DNA of 64,000 nucleotides from Ligilactobacillus pabuli (GTDB taxonomy: Bacteria > Bacillota > Bacilli > Lactobacillales > Lactobacillaceae). The notes below the pieces were generated by a model that was not told the DNA's origin, made no database searches, and worked only from the letters and a program-made list of their open reading frames with translations. Shown here piece by piece: positions 27,744 to 35,847 of this stretch (its first letter is position 1; each line of letters starts with the position of its first letter). Both the position numbers and the translations under genes were made by a program. The DNA lies in assembly GCF_022836475.1 (NCBI RefSeq), contig NZ_BQXH01000003.1, forward strand, positions 89,987-153,986, read 5' to 3'.

Positions 27744-29099
27744 ATGAAATATTTTGGTACAGATGGTGTTAGAGGGATCGCAAATGAAACTTTAAGTCCC
27801 GAACTTGCATTTAAACTTGGTCGTTGTGGGGGCTACATTTTAACGAAACATAAGAAAAATCCAGACCAGCCGGCACGAGTTTTGGTTGCACGTGATACTC
27901 GGATCTCTGGCGAAATGTTACAGGAGGCATTGATTGCAGGACTATTGTCTGTCGGGATCGAAGTCTTTCCATTAGGTGTGATCACTACCCCTGGAGTGGC
28001 TTATCTGGTACGTTTGCAAGATGCTGATGCCGGGGTCATGATCTCCGCTTCGCATAATCCAGTCCAAGATAACGGAATCAAGTTCTTTGGTGGTGACGGC
28101 TACAAGTTGTCAGATGCTAAGGAAGAAGAAATCGAAGAATTATTAGAAATGGACACTGATACTTTGCCACGGCCATCAGCTGAAGGTTTAGGCATGATCA
28201 GCGAATATCATGAAGGTGCCTTGAAATACGTTCAGTTCTTGGAACAAACTATTCCTGATGATTTAGACGGCATGCATGTTGCGATTGATGGCGCTAATGG
28301 TGCTACAAGTGCGATTGTCTCAAACTTGTTTGCAGATCTAGGTGCAGATTTTGAAACAATGGCAACTAATCCTGATGGTTTAAACATTAATGACCATGTG
28401 GGCTCAACTCATCCAGAAGCTTTAAGTAAATTTGTAGTTGAACAGGGTGCCCAGGTTGGTGTTGCCTTTGACGGCGATGGAGATCGGTGCATTGCAGTCG
28501 ATGAAACTGGTGCAATCGTTGATGGTGACAAAATCATGTACATCTGTGGGAAGTACATGGATGGCCGCGGTCGTCTAAAGAAAGATACGATCGTTACAAC
28601 AGTTATGAGTAACCTCGGCTTGTACAAAGCGATGGAGAAAAACGACTTAGTTTCAGTTAAAACTCAAGTTGGTGACCGTTATGTTGTCGAAGAAATGCTG
28701 AAAAACGGTTATAACGTCGGCGGCGAACAATCTGGTCACGTGGTCTTCTTAGACTTTAATACCACTGGTGACGGGATGTTAACTGCCTTGCAGCTATTAA
28801 ACGTGATGAAACAAACTGGTAAGAAATTATCAGAATTAGCAGCCGAAGTGCAAACTTATCCACAAGAATTAGTGAACGTGCGTGTTCAAGATAAGAAGGC
28901 TGCTTTAAATAACGAAAAGATTCAGGCGAAGATTGCTGAAGTTGAAGGCAAGATGGCTGGTGAAGGTCGCGTCTTAGTTCGCCCAAGTGGGACAGAAAAC
29001 TTACTACGGGTCATGGCAGAAGCAGCCACACCAGAATTAGTGCATGACTATGTGATGGAAATCGTTGCGGTAGTCAAAGAAGAAGTCGGCGTAGAATAA
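27744..29099 (+). CDS. glmM: phosphoglucosamine mutase
   Basis: Interconverts glucosamine-6-P and glucosamine-1-P on the path to UDP-GlcNAc. The phosphoserine loop is [12 protein letters not shown] (Ser103), the metal-binding loop is DGDGDRC, the sugar-binding loop is GGEQSGH, and the C-terminal phosphate-binding site is [14 protein letters not shown]. 451 aa. Third gene of the c-di-AMP operon; GlmM is known to bind and inhibit CdaA in related bacteria. Confidence 0.97.
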   Translation: MKYFGTDGVRGIANETLSPELAFKLGRCGGYILTKHKKNPDQPARVLVARDTRISGEMLQEALIAGLLSVGIEVFPLGVITTPGVAYLVRLQDADAGVMISASHNPVQDNGIKFFGGDGYKLSDAKEEEIEELLEMDTDTLPRPSAEGLGMISEYHEGALKYVQFLEQTIPDDLDGMHVAIDGANGATSAIVSNLFADLGADFETMATNPDGLNINDHVGSTHPEALSKFVVEQGAQVGVAFDGDGDRCIAVDETGAIVDGDKIMYICGKYMDGRGRLKKDTIVTTVMSNLGLYKAMEKNDLVSVKTQVGDRYVVEEMLKNGYNVGGEQSGHVVFLDFNTTGDGMLTALQLLNVMKQTGKKLSELAAEVQTYPQELVNVRVQDKKAALNNEKIQAKIAEVEGKMAGEGRVLVRPSGTENLLRVMAEAATPELVHDYVMEIVAVVKEEVGVE

Positions 29100-29100
29100 A

Positions 29101-29213
29101 ACAGAGAGCGGAACAAAGCGGTTAACTCCTGAGCATATCTGAGATTGACCTTTAATGCGGTTTAAGCAGGGATAGGCGCAAGGAGTAAGGAGTTGCTTTG
29201 AGTAGCTCGATTC
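29101..29213 (-). repeat. copy 2 of the structured intergenic repeat (minus strand)
   Basis: Read on the minus strand it has TCGAGCT at the 5' side, CAAAGC/GCTTTG and AACTCCT/AGGAGTT stems, CCGCATTAA near the tip, ATGCTC, the TTAACC bulge and TTCCGCTCTCTG at the end. It starts two bases after the glmM stop. Diverged in the middle. Confidence 0.75.
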
Positions 29214-29256
29214 GAACACATGGCGAAAAAACTCGCTGGAATAGTTCGACAAAATA

Positions 29257-29301
29257 AAAAATCTAGGACAGTTAATTAGCTGCTGCCCTAGATTTTTTTT
29301 A
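29257..29301. terminator. bidirectional terminator between glmM and the small membrane protein gene
   Basis: AAAATCTAGG-A-CAG pairs with CTG-C-CCTAGATTTT around a loop of about 11 nt; T runs on both strands. Confidence 0.82.
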
Positions 29302-29547
29302 ATGGTAAATTAAGTTGAAGGTATAATTTAAAATGCGACAGCCTAAGTAAAAAATGCTGGCTAAGAATAAGTAGTAAAATAACATTCCAGCGGCGATGAG
29401 CAAGAGTGCCCAGATATGAAAAATGGCGAAGATCGTCGCGATACTGGCTGTCAGTTTGGCAAAGTGGAAGAGTTTTAAAATGAGCTGTCCGCAGATGATG
29501 ATTAAAGCAATCTTTTGGCTAAAAACAAATTGTTTTTTGTTGATCAT
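29299..29547 (-). CDS. small hydrophobic membrane protein, unknown
   Basis: 82 aa, almost entirely hydrophobic with two to three predicted membrane helices. Not recognised. The start is set by AGGAGG 9 nt before ATG at 29547 (MINKKQF); the longer frame from 29568 starts upstream of that site. It has a terminator on its 3' side, which supports that it is a real gene. Confidence 0.6.
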   Translation of the reverse strand: MINKKQFVFSQKIALIIICGQLILKLFHFAKLTASIATIFAIFHIWALLLIAAGMLFYYLFLASIFYLGCRILNYTFNLIYH

Positions 29548-29743
29548 TTGAATGTTCCTCCTAGTCAAAATATTTAATGAACCTTAGTGTTATTATATGA
29601 TAAAAGGTAGGCAAAGTTCAAAAAAAACGCCAGTTTGGTCTGGAATTGCAAGGATGAATTGGACTTGTTAAGTAATCAGTTTTACTGAAATTTTCGTTGT
29701 AATGATAGGGCTTGATGTACATCAAAATATTTTTTTATTTTCA

Positions 29744-29772
29744 TTGACACCGCTTTCAAGTTAAGCTATACT
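29744..29772 (+). promoter_or_regulatory. strong promoter of the candidate small RNA, with cre-like site
   Basis: TTGACA, 17-bp spacer, TATACT. The sequence TGACACCGCTTTCA (29745-29758) matches the cre consensus TGWAANCGNTNWCA at all but one position and overlaps the -35. A perfect palindrome TTGATGTACATCAA lies 19 bp upstream (29712-29725). Confidence 0.7.
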
Positions 29773-29778
29773 TGTTAA

Positions 29779-29863
29779 GTAAGGTATTTAGTAATTTACC
29801 TTCTAATCAATTCTCTTTCTCTCTTATGCCGCCACCGACAGTTTCTCCTGTCGGTGGTTTTTT
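29779..29863 (+). ncRNA. candidate small regulatory RNA (~85 nt)
   Basis: Predicted from a consensus promoter and a strong terminator with no open frame between them. In order: a 5' hairpin AAGGTA-N10-TACCTT, an unpaired pyrimidine-rich stretch TTCTCTTTCTCTC, then the terminator stem CCACCGACAG / CTGTCGGTGG and T6. The C/U-rich stretch could pair with GA-rich ribosome sites. The downstream gene has its own promoter, so this is not simply its leader. Not matched to a named RNA. Confidence 0.55.
29832..29863 (+). terminator. terminator of the candidate small RNA
   Basis: Perfect 10-bp stem CCACCGACAG / CTGTCGGTGG, loop TTTCTC, six T. Confidence 0.93.
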
Positions 29864-29890
29864 GACGTGAGGGGTAGAGCCAGCTATAAT
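29862..29890 (+). promoter_or_regulatory. promoter of the 101-aa unknown gene
   Basis: TTGACG, 17-bp spacer, TATAAT. The -35 touches the end of the small RNA terminator. Transcription would start about 15 bp before the GTG start. Confidence 0.75.
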
Positions 29891-29912
29891 TTACTGGGAA
29901 AGGGTGTTAATA

Positions 29913-30218
29913 GTGAGTAATGAAGTCTTAACTTTAATCGAAGAAATTACCCGCAATGACGGGTCTAGTTACTATGAAATCTCTAACATGGTTCAAAATG
30001 GGCGGGCAGAATTAGCTGCTGTTAGGGGCTTTATTAAAGAGGTCCGCATCCTGCAGCTCAACATTCCACGTTCATCTAGCGTGATCAAGTATGAAAAATT
30101 TGTGAATGAGAACTTCACTATGCCAACTGAAGAGATGGATCATTTTGAAGAATGGACCAGACCACCAGAAATTGAGGCAGTAGTTGAAGCAATTTTGCGT
30201 GAAAATCATGTTGCTTAA
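29913..30218 (+). CDS. conserved small protein, unknown function
   Basis: 101 aa, acidic, soluble, no motif that I recognise. GTG start at 29913 (MSNEVLTLIEE), 8 nt after GGGAAAGGG; an earlier GTG at 29904 lies on the ribosome site. It has a near-consensus promoter and a terminator-like hairpin, so it is a clean single-gene unit. Confidence 0.7.
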   Translation: MSNEVLTLIEEITRNDGSSYYEISNMVQNGRAELAAVRGFIKEVRILQLNIPRSSSVIKYEKFVNENFTMPTEEMDHFEEWTRPPEIEAVVEAILRENHVA

Positions 30219-30244
30219 GCACAAGCAGCTAAGTTAATCTAGAA

Positions 30245-30278
30245 AGTCAGTTCGGCTAAAAAGTCGGCTGGCTTTTTT
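30245..30278 (+). terminator. terminator of the 101-aa gene
   Basis: AGTCAG...GGC pairs with GTCGGCTGGCT using G-T pairs, then TTTTTT. Confidence 0.6.
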
Positions 30279-30317
30279 GATTAGTTAATGCTAAAAAAAT
30301 ATAGAAGGTTAGTCTCT

Positions 30318-30357
30318 GATCTGCTCATCTCTTAGTCGTCTCATTCTGCTCTGTATT
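30318..30357 (+). repeat. fragment (3' end) of the structured intergenic repeat
   Basis: TGCTCATCTCTTAGTCGTCTCATTCTGCTCTGTATT matches the 3' half of the family (positions read in two blocks, TGCTCATCTCTTAGTC then GTCTCATTCTGCTCTG). No 5' half is present. Confidence 0.65.
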
Positions 30358-30360
30358 TGT

Positions 30361-30479
30361 AGTCGAGCTCCAAAACTCAGAAGATTCCGCCTAATCAGAA
30401 AAAAACTTCAATGCTAAGAACGCATTAAAGCTTTTTTCTCTTTAGTGCTCGTCTTCTAAGCGAGTTTTTCCGCTCTGTG
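30361..30479 (+). repeat. copy 3 of the structured intergenic repeat
   Basis: Starts AGTCGAGCTCC and ends TTCCGCTCTGTGT. Stems here are AAAACTC/GAGTTTT, AGAAGA/TCTTCT, CTAA/TTAG and AATGC/GCATT. The unpaired motifs TTCCGC, GTGCTCG and AAGC bulge are kept. In tandem with copy 4, 6 bp apart. Confidence 0.9.
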
Positions 30480-30484
30480 TATGT

Positions 30485-30607
30485 AGTCGAGCTCCGTGAG
30501 ACAAGAGATTCCGCTGATTCAACTAGGACAGCCCATCGCTGAAATTCGCGATATTCTGCCCTAGTCCAATCATGCTCGTCTCTTAACCGTCTCACTCCGC
30601 TCTGTGT
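30485..30607 (+). repeat. copy 4 of the structured intergenic repeat
   Basis: Starts AGTCGAGCTCC and ends CTCCGCTCTGTG. Stems are GTGAGAC/GTCTCAC, AAGAGA/TCTCTT, TGATT/AATCA, CTAGGACAG/CTGCCCTAG and a tip stem ATCGC/GCGAT replacing the AATGC/GCATT of the other copies. All pairings are kept although the bases differ. Confidence 0.9.
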
Positions 30608-30614
30608 ATAAATC

Positions 30615-30653
30615 TTTACACGTTCTTTACATAAAACAAGAAGACCCTTTACA
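30615..30653 (+). promoter_or_regulatory. putative PhoP box of the pst operon
   Basis: TTTACA occurs at 30615, 30626 and 30648, that is with spacing of 11 and 22 bp, the helical spacing of PhoP box repeats. A TAGAAT -10 is at 30663-30668, 25 bp upstream of the pstS ATG. It predicts induction under phosphate limitation by a PhoPR system encoded elsewhere. Confidence 0.72.
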
Positions 30654-30692
30654 TCAAATCAGTAGAATAATAGGTGAAAGGGAAGGAAAGCC

Positions 30693-31586
30693 ATGAAAAA
30701 TAAACAGTTATTTTGGACTGTGCTGGGGTTGCTTTTAGTATTGACTGCCTGTTCACAGCCCGCACAAAAAAAGGTTAAACCGATTCAAATCGTTGGCTCA
30801 AGTGCCATGCAGCCCGTGGTTGAAATGGGTGCACATGAGTATCTGAAAAAAAATCCGGCACAAAAAGTTACGGTTCAAGGCGGAGGGTCGGGGACTGGCT
30901 TAAGTCAAGTTCAAAGCGGAGCAGTTGAAATTGGAAACTCTGATATTTTCGCAGAAAACCAGTCAGGTATTCAGGCTGAAAAATTAGTTGATCATCGTAT
31001 CGCTGTGATTGGTGTCGCTCCGATCGTTAATCATGGAGTCGGGGTGACTGATTTGACTCTGACCCAACTCCGTGGAATTTTTACTGGACAGTATCAAAAC
31101 TGGCAACAGCTAGGTGGGAAAAATATCCCGATCGTGGTAATTGACAGGGCGCATGGCAGCGGGACGCGTGCAATATTTGATGAAGCAGTTATCCAAGATG
31201 CTAAAAAGATGAAGGCCCAAGAACAAGACTCGAATGGCTCAGTTCAACGCATGGTTGCTGATACACCAGGTGCAATTTCTTATGTTTCTTTCCCTTATTT
31301 GAAAAAAACATTTACTACTTTAAAAATTGCAGGGGTTACACCAACCGTGAATAACGTGACAACTAACCGTTGGCCGCTATGGGGTTATGAACATATGTAT
31401 ACTAAGCAAAAAACTAGCCCGGAAGTTCGTGCGCTGCTATATTTCATGCAAAATTCTGCTGCAGTGCAAACTAAATTACTACCACGGTTACACTATATTC
31501 CGATTCAAAAAATGCAAGTTGTGAAGGATGAAAACGGGCAGGTCACAACTAAGTCAAGCGAGGTGGTTAATGATGGATCCGATTAA
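30693..31586 (+). CDS. pstS: phosphate ABC transporter substrate-binding lipoprotein PstS
   Basis: Extracellular phosphate receptor. Signal peptide with lipobox LTAC (Cys20 would be lipidated), the phosphate-loop GSSAMQPVVE, and VVIDRAHGSGTRAIFDE with the typical SGTR. 297 aa. First gene of pstS-C-A-B1-B2-phoU; its end overlaps the start of pstC by 14 bases. Confidence 0.95.
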   Translation: MKNKQLFWTVLGLLLVLTACSQPAQKKVKPIQIVGSSAMQPVVEMGAHEYLKKNPAQKVTVQGGGSGTGLSQVQSGAVEIGNSDIFAENQSGIQAEKLVDHRIAVIGVAPIVNHGVGVTDLTLTQLRGIFTGQYQNWQQLGGKNIPIVVIDRAHGSGTRAIFDEAVIQDAKKMKAQEQDSNGSVQRMVADTPGAISYVSFPYLKKTFTTLKIAGVTPTVNNVTTNRWPLWGYEHMYTKQKTSPEVRALLYFMQNSAAVQTKLLPRLHYIPIQKMQVVKDENGQVTTKSSEVVNDGSD

Positions 31587-32490
31587 AACAAAGATTCAAA
31601 CCAGATCTAAAGAAACACGCCAAGAAATTTGGGGACAATTGTTGAGCTATGCAGCAATTATCCTGATCGTTGCGGTTGTTTGTTCAATTTTTATGTTTGT
31701 TGCCTCTAAAGGCCTAGCAACTTTTACGAAAGACCACGCTAGTTTACGTGATTTCTTGTTTACCACAGATTGGTCACCAACCACGATGGGCAAAGATGGT
31801 CGTCCCTTAGTGGGAGCTTTGCCAATGATTGCTGGTTCCTTTGGAGTAACGGTTTTAGCCGTGATCTTTGCGACACCATTTGCGCTGGGAACAGCTTTAT
31901 ACATGACACAACTGGCGGGAAAACACGGTCAAAAACTTCTCCAAAGTGTGACTGAGTTGCTGGTCGGGATTCCGTCGGTCGTTTATGGCTTTATTGGTTT
32001 AAATGTCGTAGTTCCTTTTGTTAGAGAACATTTCGGCGGTTCTGGTTATGGAATCTTATCGGGAGCTTTCGTGTTGTTTGTTATGGTCTTGCCAACAATC
32101 ACCTCACTCACAGTGGACAGCTTACGCGCAGTGCCTAGCCATTATCAAGCTGCCTCGTTAGCGTTAGGAGCGACAGAATGGCAAACAATGTATAAAGTAA
32201 CTTTACGGGCAGCTTTACCAGGAATTTTGACCGCCATCGTTTTTGGGATGGCACGAGCCTTTGGTGAGGCCTTAGCTGTTCAAATGGTGATCGGAAATGC
32301 GACTTTGATGCCGCATGGGCTGCTGACAGCGTCGTCAACTCTAACCAGTGTGTTAACGATGGGTATTGGTAATACAGTCATGGGGACAGTCGGAAATAAT
32401 GCCTTGTGGTCACTAGCATTGGTCTTATTGTTAATGTCATTACTGTTTAACTTAGTTGTGAAGTGGATCGGTCGAAAGGGGCGGATATAA
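31573..32490 (+). CDS. pstC: phosphate ABC transporter permease PstC
   Basis: Membrane subunit with six predicted helices. The EAA loop is YQAASLALGATEWQTMYKV, with ARAFGEALAVQMVIGN after it. The start at 31573 (MDPIKTK; 31570 also possible) follows GAGGTGG inside pstS; the longer frame from 31528 has no ribosome site. 305 aa. Ends in TAATG with pstA. Confidence 0.93.
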   Translation: MDPIKTKIQTRSKETRQEIWGQLLSYAAIILIVAVVCSIFMFVASKGLATFTKDHASLRDFLFTTDWSPTTMGKDGRPLVGALPMIAGSFGVTVLAVIFATPFALGTALYMTQLAGKHGQKLLQSVTELLVGIPSVVYGFIGLNVVVPFVREHFGGSGYGILSGAFVLFVMVLPTITSLTVDSLRAVPSHYQAASLALGATEWQTMYKVTLRAALPGILTAIVFGMARAFGEALAVQMVIGNATLMPHGLLTASSTLTSVLTMGIGNTVMGTVGNNALWSLALVLLLMSLLFNLVVKWIGRKGRI

Positions 32491-33380
32491 TGAATCCGAA
32501 AACGATGAATAAACTGGCCCTGACTACGATCAAAGTCATCACAGGACTAGTGGTTGTGATCCTAGCCTTTTTATTAGGCAGGATTTTACTGCAAGGAGTC
32601 CCACATATTTCGTGGCGGTTTTTAACGACTGCTTCCCAAGAATTCGTGGCCGGCGGAGGAATTGCTTACCAACTCTTTAATTCCTTTTACCTCTTAGTTT
32701 TGACTCTGCTGCTTTCGTTGCCGATCTCGTTGGGAGCGGGAATCTTTTTAGCGGAATATGCGCCCAAAAACTGGCTGACAGAAGTGATTCGAATGGCAAT
32801 TGAAATTTTAAGTTCATTACCCTCAGTGGTAGTTGGCTTGTTTGGCTTTTTGTTATTTGTAGTTCAGTTTAAACTAGGCTTCTCCTTGATTGCAGGGGCG
32901 ATCGCCTTAACGTTCTTTAACTTGCCGCTGTTAACTCGCAATGTGGAAGAGTCATTAAAGAGTGTGTCTAATTTGCAACGAGAAGCCGGCTTAGCATTGG
33001 GCTTATCCAAATGGACGACGGTTTTAAAAGTCATTATTCCAGAAGCAGTTCCCGGGATCGTGACTGGGGTAGTTTTAGGCGCGGGGCGGGTCTTTGGCGA
33101 AGCAGCTGCATTGATCTATACCGCTGGACAGAGTGCTTCAGTGATCGACTTTACTAACTGGAACCCATTTGATGCAGCAAGTCCGCTAAACTGGTCACGA
33201 CCAGCAGAAACCTTGGCAGTGCATATTTGGAAAATAAACTCCGAAGGGATCATGCCGGATGCAGCGGCAGTTTCGGCAGGAACTTCGGCAGTGCTAATTA
33301 TTGTCGTGTTACTGTTTAACTTATCCGCACGTTATCTGGGGAATCGACTGCACCGCAAGTTGACTTCCGCGGACAAATAA
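32490..33380 (+). CDS. pstA: phosphate ABC transporter permease PstA
   Basis: Second membrane subunit with six predicted helices. The EAA loop is QREAGLALGLSKWTTVLKV and is followed by GRVFGEAAALIYTAG. ATG 32490 overlaps the pstC stop by one base, after GGGGCGG. 296 aa. Confidence 0.94.
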   Translation: MNPKTMNKLALTTIKVITGLVVVILAFLLGRILLQGVPHISWRFLTTASQEFVAGGGIAYQLFNSFYLLVLTLLLSLPISLGAGIFLAEYAPKNWLTEVIRMAIEILSSLPSVVVGLFGFLLFVVQFKLGFSLIAGAIALTFFNLPLLTRNVEESLKSVSNLQREAGLALGLSKWTTVLKVIIPEAVPGIVTGVVLGAGRVFGEAAALIYTAGQSASVIDFTNWNPFDAASPLNWSRPAETLAVHIWKINSEGIMPDAAAVSAGTSAVLIIVVLLFNLSARYLGNRLHRKLTSADK

Positions 33381-33409
33381 TTTAATCAAAAAGCAATGGA
33401 GGCGAGACG

Positions 33410-34219
33410 ATGGATGTTGGCAAATACGATTTGAATGATACAGAGATTTTACAATTTGATCCGCAACAAACTGAGTTAGCTTTGACTACAAAAGATCTGC
33501 AGGTTTATTATGGTAAAAATCACGCTTTTTATGACGGGTCTTTACAATTCGAACGCTATAAGATCACATCCTTAATTGGAGCTTCCGGTTCTGGCAAATC
33601 AACGTTTTTACGGTCGTTGAATCGGATGAATGATGGGGTAGCACGAGTCACTGGCCAGATCTGGTATCGCGGCTTGGATGTTAATTCACCTCAGATCAAC
33701 GTCTATCAAATGCGCAAGCAAATCGGGATGGTCTTTCAACGACCGAATCCTTTTTCCAAATCAATTCGTGATAATATTACATTTGCAGTTCGCGAAAATG
33801 GGATCAAGGAGCAAAAAAAGCTTGATGAGATCGTTGAAACCAGTTTAAAGCAAGCTGCCTTATGGGATGAAGTTAAAGACGATTTAAACAAAAGTGCTTT
33901 ATCTTTATCAGGCGGACAACAACAGCGGCTGTGCATTGCCCGGGCGATCGCCATGCAGCCGGATATCTTATTGATGGATGAACCAGCGAGTGCGCTTGAC
34001 CCTATCTCAACACTAAAGGTTGAAGAAACAATGATGGAGTTAAAAAAGAACTACACGATCATTATTGTGACGCATAATATGCAGCAAGCTTCTCGCGTTA
34101 GTGATTACACGGCCTTTTTTCATTTAGGTCATGTGATCGAATATGCGCAGACTAAAAATATTTTTACTTTTCCACAAAAGCGTGCGACTGATGATTATGT
34201 TTCTGGTAATTTTGGCTAA
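33410..34219 (+). CDS. pstB: phosphate ABC transporter ATP-binding protein PstB (first copy)
   Basis: ATPase of the Pst importer. Walker A is [19 protein letters not shown], the Q loop is [10 protein letters not shown], the signature is [16 protein letters not shown], and Walker B is [12 protein letters not shown]. It has an N-terminal extension of about 20 residues compared with the second copy. 269 aa. Confidence 0.95.
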   Translation: MDVGKYDLNDTEILQFDPQQTELALTTKDLQVYYGKNHAFYDGSLQFERYKITSLIGASGSGKSTFLRSLNRMNDGVARVTGQIWYRGLDVNSPQINVYQMRKQIGMVFQRPNPFSKSIRDNITFAVRENGIKEQKKLDEIVETSLKQAALWDEVKDDLNKSALSLSGGQQQRLCIARAIAMQPDILLMDEPASALDPISTLKVEETMMELKKNYTIIIVTHNMQQASRVSDYTAFFHLGHVIEYAQTKNIFTFPQKRATDDYVSGNFG

Positions 34220-34233
34220 GAAAAGGAGGTCAG

Positions 34234-34992
34234 ATGGTGAACGAATATCTGACAACAAAAGACGTCCATTTATTTTATGGGCAAAAAGAAGCGCTCAAGG
34301 GGATCAACCTTGCTTTTCCACAAACTGGGATCCATGCTTTGATCGGACCATCTGGGTGTGGTAAGTCCACTTATCTTCGCTGCTTAAACCGGATGAATGA
34401 TTTAATCCCTTCAGTTAAAATTACGGGTGAAATTGAACTTGATGGGGTGGATATTTACCAGCCTAAAACTGATACGGTCGAATTGAGACGTCAAGTGGGC
34501 ATGGTATTTCAGCAACCCAATCCATTTCCATTTTCAATTTATGAAAATGTTGCCTATGGCTTAAAATTAAGTGGACGACAATCTAAAGAATTTTTAGATG
34601 AAAGAGTTGAGCAAAGTTTAAAGCAGGCGGCAGTCTGGGAGGAGGTTAAAGATCAACTGGGAGATAGTGCCTTATCTTTATCCGGCGGACAACAGCAGCG
34701 GGTTTGTATCGCGCGGGTCTTGGCGGTCCAACCGTCAGTGATCTTACTAGACGAACCAACTAGTGCATTAGATCCAGTCTCTAGTAATTTGATTGAAGAG
34801 ATGTTGCTGACTTTGCGTGAAGATTATTCCTGTATTATTGTGACGCATAATTTGCAGCAGGCTTCCCGTATTTCCGAAACAACTTCCTTTTTCTTGAATG
34901 GAAGTTTGATCGAGAGTGGACCGACTAAAGAAATTTTTGTGGAACCAAAAAAGCAGGAGACAGATGATTATTTAAGCGGCCGATTTGGTTAG
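34234..34992 (+). CDS. pstB: phosphate ABC transporter ATP-binding protein PstB (second copy)
   Basis: Second PstB in tandem, 14 bp after the first. Walker A is [20 protein letters not shown] loop [13 protein letters not shown], signature [16 protein letters not shown], Walker [20 protein letters not shown] precedes ATG (34234) or GTG (34237). 252 aa. Two different PstB paralogues in one operon are usual in lactobacilli and streptococci; both look intact. Confidence 0.95.
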   Translation: MVNEYLTTKDVHLFYGQKEALKGINLAFPQTGIHALIGPSGCGKSTYLRCLNRMNDLIPSVKITGEIELDGVDIYQPKTDTVELRRQVGMVFQQPNPFPFSIYENVAYGLKLSGRQSKEFLDERVEQSLKQAAVWEEVKDQLGDSALSLSGGQQQRVCIARVLAVQPSVILLDEPTSALDPVSSNLIEEMLLTLREDYSCIIVTHNLQQASRISETTSFFLNGSLIESGPTKEIFVEPKKQETDDYLSGRFG

Positions 34993-35009
34993 ATAGATGA
35001 GGTGGAAAG

Positions 35010-35675
35010 ATGAGTAAACTACTAGAACAACAAATCAAGGAGTTAAAAGCTGATTTTATCACGATGGGGTTAAACGTCGCGACAGCTTATCAAAATGCGG
35101 TAGAAGCCTGGAAAAATAGTGACGCAGCTTTAGCTCGAACAGTTCTGCAAGGCGATGAAAAAATTAATGAACAAGAAACACATTTGGAAGGGAGTTCAGC
35201 CCAAATTATTGCGCTGCAACAACCAGTTGCTGGAGACTTGCGCAAAATTGTCGCCATTTTAAAGGCTAGTTCTGATTTAGAACGGTTGGCAGACCATACC
35301 GTGCATATTGCGCGAAAGGCGACCAGAGCGCCTTTAGGACCTAGTGATCCGGAATTAAATCAATTACTATTACAAATGGCAGCCAATAACCAAGAGATGT
35401 TAACTGAAATTTTGCAAGCTTATGCTGACTTAGATGAAGATTTGGCAGTGAAAGTTTCTGAAAAAGACCAACTAACAGATGAGTATGCTAAACAACTCAA
35501 TCAACTGTTGTTAACTAAAATTAAAGCCGCTCCTGATTTTGCAATTGAAGGCCTAGATTATATGAAACTGAGTAATCACCTTGAAAGAATTGGGGACTAT
35601 GTGACAAACATCGCAGAGTGGATCGTCTACACTACCCGGGGGAGGATCACAGAATTGGGGTCCCAGGAAGATTAA
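35010..35675 (+). CDS. phoU: phosphate signalling protein PhoU
   Basis: Helical protein that couples Pst transport to PhoR signalling. Two PhoU repeats are seen (about residues 15-100 and 120-210), with AGDLRKIVAILKASSDLERLADHTVHIA and the matching LDYMKLSNHLERIGDYVTNIAEW shown here in part: LERLADH and LERIGDY are the metal-binding motifs. 221 aa. Last gene of the pst operon. No phoPR follows. Confidence 0.95.
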   Translation: MSKLLEQQIKELKADFITMGLNVATAYQNAVEAWKNSDAALARTVLQGDEKINEQETHLEGSSAQIIALQQPVAGDLRKIVAILKASSDLERLADHTVHIARKATRAPLGPSDPELNQLLLQMAANNQEMLTEILQAYADLDEDLAVKVSEKDQLTDEYAKQLNQLLLTKIKAAPDFAIEGLDYMKLSNHLERIGDYVTNIAEWIVYTTRGRITELGSQED

Positions 35676-35762
35676 ATGCCTCTTTTTACCTCAAAAATTG
35701 GAAGGAATTGGTCTAGTTTCCAAAAAGTTATGCAAATAACGTGAAAAATACTACAAAATAAG

Positions 35763-35791
35763 TTCGCTTTTTAGCAAAAATGTGGTAGAAT
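35763..35791 (+). promoter_or_regulatory. promoter of fba
   Basis: TTCGCT, 17-bp spacer, TAGAAT, 57 bp before the start codon. Confidence 0.55.
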
Positions 35792-35847
35792 TATTTTGTA
35801 CTCAAGAAGAGTAATTTTAAGGGTAAACTTTATAGGAGGCTATTTTT

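Noticed and set aside
30219..30360. A complete extra copy of the structured repeat before copy 3
   Set aside because: Only the 3' half (30318-30357) can be matched; the upstream part does not pair with it.
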